In this document: piece after piece, positions 1-10,150 of the stretch
Layout: each line of letters begins with the position of its first letter
How positions within the stretch are numbered: the stretch's first letter is position 1
Assembly: GCA_045837725.1 (NCBI GenBank)
Contig: JBEWZL010000084.1
Coordinates: forward strand, 310,001-374,000
Source: Vermamoeba vermiformis
Lineage: Eukaryota > Tubulinea > Echinamoebida
Length of the DNA: 64,000 nucleotides
Direction of reading: 5' to 3'
Translations under genes and position numbers: made by a program
Notes under the pieces: generated by a model
Database searches by the model: none
Seen by the model: the letters and a program-made list of their open reading frames with translations, nothing else
Told to the model about the DNA's origin: nothing

Positions 1-2685
1 TTTCAATAATAAGACGCTCTTTAGGCAGAACTCCACGCAGTAAGTCAGATCTTTAAAACTACAAACACAAGAAATTATTTAAAATCTTATAAAATTGTAA
101 AATAACCTGCGCATATCGGAATACCGATTAAAATATCCCTTTTTAATTTCTCGTAATAACTCTAACTCATAGGGCCGCTCCAAAGAAGAGATCCCTTGCC
201 AAAGTTTTTGGCTACACCTTAGGCGGTCTTACAGTAGCCACCGGAGCAGGATTATTAGCAGGATCTTTATATGCAGATATGAGCGTGCCTTTATTCACCA
301 AACACACGGTCAGATTTCTTCGTACCGCTTATGTGGTAAGAGATCGCGCTACGAAAAATTAATTGCTAGCTTTTTTTCAAATTAGATTCGTGATAATTAA
401 TTACTTTCATCGTTTTATTATAGGGCGCATTGATTTCTTGGGATTACAAGTGGTCTCTTCGAGATATCGAAAGAAAAGATCCGCGGTACATGCCAATCGT
501 TAATGAAGTAAGATTTTGCCTTTTTTAGCAATTAGTCTTTAATATGAAACATTTATAACCCTATATTTTACTGTTGCAGTTCGAATTTGATATCGATAAG
601 AAAAGTTAGATCTAACTTTTTTGACAGGTCAATCTAAGAACAGCCAAACGACTGCTGGACTTATGTTATGCAAATAGAGGCATTTATGTTAAAGCTGGAC
701 AACATTTAGCGTCGTTAAATCAAGTATTGCCGAAAGAATTTACCGACACTATGGCGGTGTTGCAAGACAAGGTAACACTATTAGAATTACCTCATAAGAA
801 AATGCCATAATTCAATTAAATATAATACTAATTTTCTCGTTAGGCGCAATATCAGCCGTTATCAGCAGTCGAAGAAGTTTTTCGTGAAGATTTTAATCGA
901 TTGCCAAACGAAATGTAAGTTCAAAATAGTCGAAACGGAAATACTTCCTAATTTAGTAATTGCTTACTATTTTATTAGATTTGCAACGTTTGATCCGGTT
1001 CCGATCGCTGCAGCTTCGCTCGCGCAAGTTCACGTAGCGACTTTAGCTGACGGAAGAAAATGCGCCGTAAAAGTTCAATATCCCGACATATGGCACATGT
1101 TTAGAGGCGACATTAAGACTATAGAGTTCATGGTCAATACTATCGCCTACTTATTCCCCGACTTTCAGTTCTCGTGGATCGTACCTGAGTTCAAAGAATT
1201 TTTGACCGAAGAGTTGGATTTTATTAATGAAGGCAAAAACGCTGAAAAAATTCAAAGTTTTTTCCCGAATAACAAGCAAATTCAGATTCCTAAGATTTAT
1301 TGGGTAAGTATGACGGATCCTTCACTTTTTGCCTTATTAGGCAAGACTACCCGAATCAATCACGTGACGGGCATTCACTGAAATTCGATGTCGCATCGCT
1401 GCAGGTCAATATTTCCTTTTTTGGTTACTATCCGCGAAAATAACTCTATTTTATCATTCATCATAGATTAACATTTCCTTTAATAGAACTACAGTACTAA
1501 ACGAGTCTTAACGATGGAGTTCTGTGAAGGAGTTAAAATCAACGATGTGCAGGGCATTGAGAACATGAAGCTGGACAAGGCTGAAGTCGCTAAACTTTTG
1601 ATCGATTTGTTCAGTGAACAGATTTTCGTGCATGGATTTGTACATAGGCAAGTTTAATCAACCATATTATTTAATTCTCTATTATCGAAAGATCGGTTTT
1701 AAGTACGTTTGTTTGCTCTGGATCCGTCGATGACAAAATGACACGTGTCAATTTTTCTTTACACAAGTCATAGTTTTTAACGTATTTTTGCAATTATAGT
1801 GACCCTCATCCCGGAAATATTCTCGTGGCTCCGTTAGATCCAAACTGGCGAACAAGTAACAAAAAGAACTTGAAGCCTAAGATTATGTTACTCGATCACG
1901 GCCTCTACAAAACGTAAGCGCAAATGACGCCTATTAATAGTATTAATATTAATATTCATATTTAGCCTGCCTAATGAATTGCGTGTTGATTACTGCGAAT
2001 TGTGGCGTGCGTTGATTTTACGTGACACGAAAAATATTGAACGGTACGGCAAGAAGTTAGGCGCAGGAGAGTACTGGAACTTATTGGCTCTCGTATTGAC
2101 ATTCAGACCTGTCGGAAAGTAAGTCATCAATATTGCAAAATTCTGGTCAGATCTAAAAGTAATTCTTTTTTTAGTACGGATGTAGGATTCAAGAAAGACC
2201 TAACGAAGGATGATATCGCAAAGATTAGAGAAATGTTTAAAGGACTAACACCGCGTGATGGCATGGTGATTATGACTAAGTTAATGGAAGGAATGCCAAG
2301 ACAGCTTTTGTTCGTGTTGCGAACTACGAATCTGATCCGATCCATCAACAAGGATTTGGGCGCCTCTGTAAATAGATTTCAAGTAATGGCGTCATATAGC
2401 TTAAAGGGTCTAGAAAAAGAAAGTAAGTACCATTTAAACGCAGCGTGGCTATTTTAAGATCTCGATCTGCGATAAAAGATCTAACTTTTTATCTTAGATA
2501 AGACAATAGGCGAGAAATTAAACCATTGGTGGGAAGTCCTTAGATTCGAGTTCAATCTGCAGTTCTATAATTTCCTATTCTGGATGCTTCAAAAGATCCG
2601 TTCGTATGTTGTCAAAGAGAAACCAGTTGATTTTGATCAAGTGATTGAAGATCGAATGAAACGGGTTAATTTATCCACCGCTTAA
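1..2685 (+). CDS. ADCK1-like UbiB/ABC1 family atypical kinase (5' end missing)
   Basis: Mitochondrial UbiB/ABC1-type protein kinase-like ATPase, closest in motifs to the ADCK1/ADCK5 branch, which is linked to mitochondrial lipid and coenzyme Q homeostasis. I read 11 exons: up to 39, 173-335, 424-507, 628-771, 844-914, 979-1303, 1487-1647, 1800-1913, 1966-2118, 2175-2422 and 2498-2685. Together they keep one frame for 562 codons. Visible motifs are the KxGQ-type segment VKAGQH, the Ala-rich loop PIAAASLAQVHVA, the catalytic stretch FVHSDPHPGN and the metal-binding LLDHGLY (DHG rather than DFG, as in ADCK1). A hydrophobic Gly/Ala stretch lies near the N-terminus (FGYTLGGLTVATGAGLLAG). The intron at 1648-1799 has a GC donor (AG|GCAAGT). 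The first exon has no ATG, so the start lies left of the window. The subfamily call is by motif memory; the UbiB family call is firm. Confidence 0.9.
601..620. repeat. 20-bp perfect palindrome in intron, centred on AGATCT
   Basis: Half-sites AAAAGTTAGA / TCTAACTTTT form a perfect 20-bp inverted repeat with no spacer. It ends 8 bases before exon 628-771 of the ADCK1-like gene, so it sits in the polypyrimidine/acceptor region. It belongs to the GATC-centred palindromes described in the findings. Confidence 0.9.
1739..1750. promoter_or_regulatory. TGACACGTGTCA palindrome in intron
   Basis: Perfect 12-bp palindrome with a CACGTG (E-box/G-box) core, inside the GC-AG intron 1648-1799 of the ADCK1-like gene. 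The same 12-mer recurs at 14346 and 56340. A GGATCC lies about 20 nt upstream. Such cores are bound by bHLH or bZIP factors in other eukaryotes; function here is unknown. Confidence 0.6.
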
Positions 2686-2806
2686 TGTACATAAACAAAA
2701 TTTACAAACACCACGAGTTTTCTTATTATTCTCTTCTAAACTAAATGAGTTGAAATAAGAAATTTATTCTCCATAATACTACAGGTATAATAATAAAGTT
2801 GTTAAA

Positions 2807-3052
2807 ATGAGCGAGTTCAAGTCACAGGAAGAATTAGATTTCGAGTTAGCTCTCAAAAATTCAAGAAGAAGAGAAACTTTATTCTTGATCCTTCGAAGCG
2901 GGAGATCGCGTTCGTTTGGTAGTACAAAGGGTTTAAAATCACCTCTATTACTAGCATTAAATCTCGTCGTTGTTATCTTGCACGTGTTGGTCGTACAAAT
3001 CGTACTGCACGTTCAAAAACTCCAAGTAATTTCTCGACATTGCTCCGGGTAA
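2807..3052 (+). other. Short ORF with a UIM-like motif, overlapping the LRR gene antisense
   Basis: An 81-codon frame starts with ATG just after gene 1 and runs antisense into the end of the LRR gene. The first codons read MSEFKSQEELDFELALKNS. This fits the ubiquitin-interacting motif core (acidic run, then hydrophobic-x-x-Ala-Leu-x-x-Ser). The remainder is hydrophobic antisense of LRR sequence and is not credible protein. It could be a first exon, a decayed gene start, or chance. Confidence 0.2.
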
Positions 3053-3908
3053 TCTCGGATGTTTTTGCACGGCACTTACAACGCATTTTTTAATACTAAG
3101 ACCGCCTAATTCTGGCGGCAAGACTTGAATAGAAGTGCCACCAAGGTTAATCGTGGTGAGAAATTTGAGTTGGATCAGATCCGTTGGAATAATCTTGATT
3201 AAGGTATGACCTAATTCCAGCTTTTCCAAATTAGTCAATCGACCTATTTCTGGCGGAATTTCGCGAATTTTGTTCGAAGAAATCGTTATGGACTCGAGGC
3301 TCGTTAATTTCATCAATACTTTGGGAAATTTTGTGAACTTGCAATCCGCCAAGTTAATTTGCTTCAAATTCGTTAATAACGACATTTGTTCGGGCAAATC
3401 TGTCAACGAATTGCTATGCAAATAGATGCTGATTAAATTGGTCATTTTTGAAATTTCAGGCGGGATGTGCTGGATGTAGTTGTGTCCCAAATTCAACCAG
3501 TAGACAGAATCTAGGTCAAATATTTCAGGTGGTACTTGACTAAGCCAATTGGATGATAGAGCTAATCGTTCAACGTGAGTCAAGGTGCCGATCGAGGGTG
3601 GGATTGACTTGAGTCCAAGCCCATTCAAATCAAATGAAGTATCTTGATTTTTCTTGCAAAATTCGATTCTAGATTGAGGGACTCTGCTCTATAATCAACA
3701 TTAATAATTAAATTAATTGAAATTGAAAAGTTTTGGATTTGAAGACTAAAGCCCAGGCTTTAATCTTGGAATATTAAGCACGATAAACGATGCAAAATAA
3801 CAACAATAGTATATTTAATTTAACATCGCAAAGAAGATTTTAAGAGCTTGTAGATTTGATTCCTTCGTAAATCACCAATAAAATAACTATTAGTAATCTA
3901 CTTACCAT
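2957..3908 (-). CDS. Leucine-rich repeat protein with an ATG-only first exon
   Basis: 244-residue protein made almost wholly of about eight 23-residue LRRs of the Ras-suppressor/SHOC2 type (LxxLxLxxNxLxxLPPEI), for example IPPEIGRLTNLEKLELGH. Such repeats form a curved protein-binding scaffold. Reading on the minus strand, exon 2 is 3688-2957. Upstream, a lone ATG (3908-3906) is followed at once by the donor GTAAG (3905-3901). The acceptor TATAG at about 3689 joins it as ATG|AGC AGA GTC in frame, so the coding part of exon 1 is only the start codon. The partner is unknown. It diverges from the RRM/EH gene across 3909-4384. Confidence 0.8.
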
Positions 3909-4384
3909 TGCGGATAGGTATTAGTAATATTATATACAAAAATAAGATTGTGGTTCATCCTTTGTAAAGAAGGATAAAAAGTCCGAATCCGTTCAGAAAA
4001 AGATTTATGCCCGCGAAACACGAGTTCAAACTAACAACATTTAGTAAAGCCCTGCACAAGTGATTTTAGACCACCTTTGTTGTGTATAACGATCATAGCA
4101 AGGGTCAAAGCTTCGTGACACAAGATGTCCCTGTCCCTTTGCTTTAGGTTTTGACTTGCGAGAAATATCTTCGAAAGATAATCATAAAATAACACGCACA
4201 GATGAGTGGTTGACTGAAAGGGACATTATCGTTCTGCTGGATTTTTCTGAAAGTGAAATCTAGTGTTCCCCAAAAATTTACGAAAACTAATTTTGTCTTG
4301 CTTTCCACGATCTTTTTTATTCAAGGAACAATAACAATAAGGAACACAACATAAGAAGATACAATATAACGAGATAATACAGAA
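3909..4384. promoter_or_regulatory. Divergent intergenic region (LRR / RRM-EH genes)
   Basis: 476 bases, AT-rich, separating two divergently transcribed start codons, so it should hold both promoters and 5' UTRs. I see no TATA box I would defend, no tRNA and no long ORF. Confidence 0.5.
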
Positions 4385-6740
4385 ATGCAATACACACAAG
4401 ACGATCATATGAATCTGTTCTTAAACGAAGAGCTTAACCAACAGATCAAAGCTTTATTAGTCAATAACTACTTACAACCACTTAGTAAAAACCTAGAAGA
4501 TGTTAGAATGAAAATTAATGTAAGTCTATTGTCTTGCCAGTCGATATTTCTAAATTGCGAAATTTTTCGTCGTGCATCTGGGCTCTAAATTAATTTACGG
4601 ATTTTTTTAAAAGAATTTTCTTACAATATAATATTAATATTTTCATATTAGGGACCTCTTGAAGGAGTCTGTAATGAAAGCAGAAAATTTGCCGAAAGTT
4701 TGTCAGAACTCGTCATCAAGACGCTGCGCAGTAAGTAAAAACTATAAAACTACTATATTATAGTCATTTAAAAGCCATTATATCAAACCAAATATTTCTT
4801 ATTCAAATCAATCCCAAGTCTTGTTGAAATTCTGGATTTGGTTTGTCTTTCTTATTTTTACCAAATTTATTCGCATATTAATTTTAAATATTATAGTCCC
4901 ACCCGCGCCATTACCGCCTGGTCAATTTCCTAAGAAGTACGCCGCACTTAGCGAGCTGATCGACTCCATCCAGCTGTACTTTAGAGACCATCAAAACGCC
5001 GTGACGCGCGAGTCAGGCAGAAAATTAGTGCATTATTTGAAGGTCATTGGATTCGCCGGCAATGCTGCTAGCCATCGTGAAGGGTAAGATCTGTCAAACA
5101 AAAAAAGAAAAATCGCAACAAATCTTACTCCGAAAAGAGTCTTATTACACTACATTATTACCACCAAAAATATTCTAAAAATTACTTTCATTTTGCGGAC
5201 GTATGATCCGATACAAGATTCTGTCGCTCTTCAGGCCTTTTAGAAATTCTATATTTAGCTTAAATATTATTAGAGCTTTATTTTTCGAATCAAATCTTGA
5301 ATTACCTACATAAGAAAAATCTTTCTGGTTTTCTTTTTTTCCGCGATCCGCTACTTTTTCAACGCGTGACCGGACTATTATAACATCGCTATGAATAAAA
5401 TCTAACTTCATTCAATGCAGCCCAGTGCCCGTGAGCAAGTACGACAAGATTTGTTGCCTCGCAGCAGTGCTCGAGTGCTCACGTGTCGTGGCCGTGTTGG
5501 TCAATCCCAACACTGTGATGCAACCGCAACAACAGTACGCGCAACAAGTGGTGCCACAAGCGCAATTCACGCAATCACAACAGGGCTATCAACAAGGCCA
5601 CCAGAGCCAAGCCAGTCACGGCCAAGCCAGCGGCAACCCTGCTGACTCGAATGTGCTGCTCATCTCCAACATTGCGCCTGGCGTCGACGAGAACTTGCTC
5701 GCCGCGACTATTTTGAGCATTGTGGACGTGATGATTGTCAAGTGCAGCGTCAAAGAGAAGAACGGCTACAGACGCGCCTTCTTGCATTTGAAAGACAACG
5801 CTAGCGCTAAACTCGCACGTGATGCTCTTGACGGCAAAGGTAAGTTGTGTCATTTCATAAAATATAGTTGTTATAATAACGCTCGGCAATGCTAAAAATA
5901 TTATATTACTGCACGGCTGTCAAAAACTGTCGCTCCTGTCACCCGTGAAATTTCATGGTCGGGAGAGGGATCAAATTTTTACGGCCAGCCCGCCAATTGA
6001 TGTTTTTGCAGGCAGTGCCGAGCTTATTAATAATGTGTTATATGACGAGTACTAATGTTTTATTATCGTAGTGATCAAGAATCAAAAGATCAAGGTCCAA
6101 TTGCACGTGCCCAAGCCCAAGGCCGCCATTCCACAACAACACTCGCAGCCACAACTCGTGCAATCACACTCACAGCCTCAACTAGGCCAAGCACTCTCGC
6201 AGCCACAGTTGAATTTCTACGGTCAACAGCAACAGCCCGTGCAATTTGTTGGCTCGCAAATGGGACAGCAGCCTGTTGGTCAGTACCCTGTGTTCGGCCA
6301 ACCGCAACAACAACAGTTTGGCGTCCCGCAACAATTCGGAGGTGCAGTCGTAAGTATATTAACCACTATAGTATTTTATTAGGCTTTGTCATAAGCTTAA
6401 AATTATTGTCGAAAGATGAGATCTGGATCCGGTTACTAATTTTTTTCACTTTTTCCAGACGTTGGTGCTATCAAAGCAAGAACGCGATGTCTACGCATTG
6501 AAGTTCAGACAAATGGACCCGTTTGCTACCGGCAAGGTCTCTGGTGGCACAGCTCGTCCGACATTCGAAGCCTTTGGTTTGAGCTACACTGATCTCGCTA
6601 AGATCTGGGACATTGCTGACAAGGACAAGGACGGCAACTTGACCGAAGATGAGTTCGTTACTGCCATGGCCTTGTTGAGTGCTAAGAAGGCTGGCAAGAT
6701 TCAAGAAGTCGCCTCGAACTATAATATTATTGTGAATTAG
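4385..6740 (+). CDS. Protein with RRM-like domain, Gln-rich linkers and C-terminal EH domain
   Basis: 459-residue product from six exons: 4385-4519, 4652-4730, 4897-5083, 5421-5839, 6072-6349 and 6459-6740. The N-terminal 160 residues are helical and unrecognised, with a Pro-rich patch (PPAPLPPGQF). A Gln-rich stretch follows, then an RRM-like fold (RNP2-like VLLISNI, RNP1-like GYRRAFLHL), a second Gln/Ser-Gln-Pro-rich linker, and a C-terminal EH domain with an EF-hand loop (DKDKDGNLTEDEF) preceded by LSYTDLAKIWDIA. EH domains bind NPF peptides in endocytosis; RRMs usually bind RNA. The pairing is unusual. The EH call is firm; the RRM call is moderate because RNP1 is imperfect. The intron at 5084-5420 is long for this window (337 nt). 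Confidence 0.8.
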
Positions 6741-7166
6741 GATTTTGCACAGTGGATCCAAACGTAACAATCCTAATAACAACCCAATGTACAAAGTAAT
6801 TTTTAATAAACATTTATACGACATGTGTAGATAAGTGCTCGGCACTATTATCAGCGACCCAACTTTTGAAAATTAATTTAATTTGTTTGCGAACGTTCTG
6901 TGAACGCTAGCGATGGAGTTGTGGTAACAATAATCAAGCTATCTTTGTCTTTCTAAGAAGGCTGGCTCCATAACAGAGAAGAAGTTTTGCCCTTTTGTAA
7001 TCTTCGATCTGCTGAGAATGAAGCAGATGTTTGCAAACAGCAATTGGCCGAACTTAGTTCAAGTTAGATCCAAGCAATTTATGGAAATTTGTCTACTTGA
7101 TCAACTGCGTGCTTTCAGCTTGAAATTCTGCAGAACAGGGATCGAAGTAGGTCCAGATTACTTTAT
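6741..7166. other. Intergenic, convergent gene ends, with a possible coding relic
   Basis: The RRM/EH gene ends at 6740 and the ankyrin gene on the other strand at 7167. An ATG frame at 7019-7171 (+) gives 50 residues (MKQMFANSNWPNLVQVRSKQ...). Upstream in the same frame is KKAGSITEKK, which recalls SAKKAGKIQE at the end of the EH domain next door. It may be a decayed duplicate of that 3' exon. No other feature is seen. Confidence 0.3.
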
Positions 7167-9258
7167 TTAATTGATGCTTTTGCTGCCTGAATCGTCATTG
7201 AAGGGCTTGTTCCAATTAACTTCTTCGTCTTTAAATAGCTTTCTCACAGCTGCAAGTTTTGGGCTTGTATTATTTAGTAATGCCAATGGAGTTTCTCCAA
7301 ACTAATGGCAGTGAGTAACATTGTATCATTATCGGCTTATTCTTACTGTATTGAAAGCTGTCTTATTGGCTCCATGTTGCAGTAGAATTTTAATCATTTT
7401 CAAATCAGAATTTTGAGTGGCATAATGTAGTGGTGTCATTTGGTTCTATTAATTTCAATCAGACCACAAAACCAATAACATTTGCACTTACAGCATCACA
7501 TTGATTGACGTTAGATCCATTACTAAGCAATAATTGAGCCATCTTTGTATTTCCAAGTTTGACAGCCAAATGTAATGGTGATTCAGCTTGCTATGAAAAA
7601 AATGAATATTAACTGGAATTTAGCTTATAAAATCTCTTACGTTAGCTTCACTGTAGTCATTAGTGTACCCTTCTTTGAACAATAGTTGCACTCTTTTCGT
7701 ATTGTTGCTTTGAATGGCAAATGTGAGAAATTTTTTCATCAAATCGTTGCTCTTTGTATCAACAGCCACTTGCACCACTGCTTTGAATAGTTTTGGGTGC
7801 ATGGTAAATAATTCTTCAAGATCCACAAGCTCGTATAATCGTTTCTCAATAATTATTTTGATCCAAACTTTGATGCCAGCTTTTAACCGCCCCAATATTG
7901 AATAAACTTCCCTCAACAACTCTTCATGTATTTCTCCTTTAAGCAAGAAGGCAATTTTGGAGTTGATATTACCATTTGTATGTTCCTGATTGCTTGGGAG
8001 AGAATTAAGCATGTGCCACTTAGCAACTTGAGAAATATGATCGACTTTTGATTTTCTGACAAATGCTTTAAGCATGCTTTGAGTTCCACTTAAAGCCATT
8101 AATGGTGCTGCAATGTCATTTAGTTTGTTTGTTTGACTTAACCAAACCTCCCACAAAGTGACTGGAGGAGATTTGTCTGCATTAAAACTATAGTATCGAA
8201 CACAAGCATGATCCCTTCGATACATCAAATCTGCACGTATGATGTGTCCATTGGCATAGCTAAATGTGAATTTGACACATTTATCAAAATCCTCATCTTC
8301 AACTTCATCATAATCATCCTGTTCTTCCTCCTTATCATAGTCAAAATTTGTTTCATTGGCCTTGATTTGCACATGAGTATTTGACAGCTGTGCTGCAAGT
8401 TGAGTGTATGAGGTAACACTTGACAATGGAAAACCTTAAAAAGAAGTTATAAGTGATGCTAATTCGCTTTCATGCCTTCATTACCAAATAATCTTGCAAA
8501 TGCTTGAAGCATATCAGTAGGCTCAAGTTCGTAATAGTAATCCTTATCATTCTCAATCACGCTTCGACAATAGGCAACATCTTGTAAATTACTAACAACT
8601 TCAAACCACGCTTCTGCTGTTTCAAGTGATGTTAACTCTGTGCTTGCAAGATTTCTAGGGATTCCATTTCGATTTTTTCCATTGTAAAATTTGAACAGTG
8701 CTTGCTTTGGTTTTGCTCTCACAGAAATTAACGAAGTATCAAAAACTTGTCGAGAAGGGTCAAATATAATTAAGTTAACTATAGACCTCACAGAACTTTC
8801 AGCGCAGTCTGGAACCTTAATATGTGGGCCCACATCATGTCCTTTTGGCTACAAAAGAATTACTATATAGGGCTTGTAACAGATGTACTTACAATAGGAG
8901 GCACCTCTGTTGCAAATCGCTTTAATACACGTCTGTGGACAGCAATCTCATAGTCACCACAGTCATTAACATTGATTGGATCCTTTCTCTCATTATCAAG
9001 CTCAAACTTCAATTCAAACCATTCATTAAGGCACATTTTCTCTGTTGCTATGATTAGAGAAAATTAAAAAGTCTATTATAACCTACCATCCTTTGAAACT
9101 GCATCAAAAATACTGTCGAGTTTTTGATAATACGGAAACAATTCCCGCTTTGATTGCGCTCTCTCCCACATGAAGGCAAGCATGATGCTATGGACCATGT
9201 ACTTAGGGAACTTTGGCTTACTGTTCAAAGATATGAGGAAATCTGTGCCTGGTAACAT
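7167..9258 (-). CDS. Ankyrin-repeat protein, C-terminal piece (or downstream part of one longer gene)
   Basis: Seven minus-strand exons are read down from 9258. The first two thirds are unrecognised mixed alpha/beta sequence with an acidic stretch (YDKEEEQDDYDEVEDEDFDK). The end carries three clear ankyrin repeats, each nearly on its own exon: QAESPLHLAVKLGN, NQMTPLHYATQNSD and FGETPLALLNNT. Donors are GTAAG-type except one GTAATG. The protein ends SGSKSIN. The ATG at 9258 lies nine bases after a TAA (9268-9270) in the same frame as the upstream piece, and the sequence around the stop reads smoothly (VSTE, stop, ADDMLPGTDFL). A single gene with a premature stop is therefore more likely than two genes. 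Ankyrin repeats imply a binding function. Confidence 0.6.
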
Positions 9259-9267
9259 ATCATCAGC

Positions 9268-10117
9268 TTACTCGGTAGATACGTGTTCACACTCTTTGTT
9301 GGCATTAGCGACTAATTCGATAAAGTCTTGAACACGCTTTTGAGTCAGTCCAGCTTCCTTGGCCCAGCTCTTTGTTTTAAATGTTAATACCACAGTTGTA
9401 TCAAGTTAAAACTCGTACCACAACACATTTTTTAAGGTCATCTTTTGCCCTATCAGCGTCTTCAAGATGAGCAATAACTGACGCAACTCGTTCAGGATTC
9501 AGCCAGGTTGGGGCTAATGACCTGTTTTTAGTGGTATGAAGATTGTCATTCGCTGACTCTTTGTAAAACATTGCTTGAACCAATCGCTAATGTTTTTCAG
9601 GTAATGTATCATATTGATGAAATTGAAGCTTACGCCAACATTCGAACCTCGCAAATAATTCGGAGCTGATTCATACATATTTGTCAACCAATGGCTATTA
9701 AGCAAAGCGCAGCCGAGCGCAGGAGACAAGTGATAAAATTCCTTTTTCAGTAATTTCATCGTATCTTTGACGTAGCCACAATATAGAGTGGCTTTGCTAC
9801 CTCCCTTGCGATAAAATAATTAATTTTTAATTTTCAATAATTATTCGAAATTAATTTTTTGGTAACCGTTATTCCGCTTACCTGGTCCATGAAGCCACTC
9901 TTTTTCTTTGTTAATAGTTTCGTAATAAGTGACGTTCGCAGCATTATTCGTGTTCTCGTGAAGATTGTTTTTAAAATTTAATGACTGCGTCACCGAGATT
10001 TGCAACTCATTTGCAAATTTGCACCTCATTGTCTTGCTGACCTGGCTTTTTTTTAATAGCTAAAACGACATAGTTAGCTTCACAATCTACGTACTCGAAG
10101 ATTTGAAGAACTGACAT
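9268..10117 (-). CDS. Unrecognised protein, probable N-terminal part of the ankyrin gene
   Basis: Starts at ATG 10117 (MSVLQIFEYVDCEANYVV) and uses small introns of about 40-50 nt to reach TAA at 9268-9270, giving roughly 235 residues. Exons include segments around LHGPGGGSKATLYCGYVKD, LSPALGCALLNSHWLTNMYE and LAPTWLNPERVASVIAHLED. No known domain is recognised. The start is only 33 nt below the stop of the OTU gene on the same strand, which is tight even here. The frame continues through the TAA into the ankyrin piece without loss of coding character, so this stop may be a real truncation, an allele-specific lesion, or a sequence error. Confidence 0.5.
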
Positions 10118-10150
10118 TTATTCGTACTACCGAAACAAGCTAATGAGCTG

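Noticed and set aside
5175-5411. 78-codon minus-strand ORF in the RRM/EH gene intron
   Set aside because: Low-complexity composition, no splice context, and the flanking exons of the plus-strand gene join in frame around it.
9239-9282. Possible 29- or 40-nt intron that would remove the TAA at 9268-9270
   Set aside because: Each GT...AG pair tried puts the downstream codons out of frame and meets another stop within a few codons.
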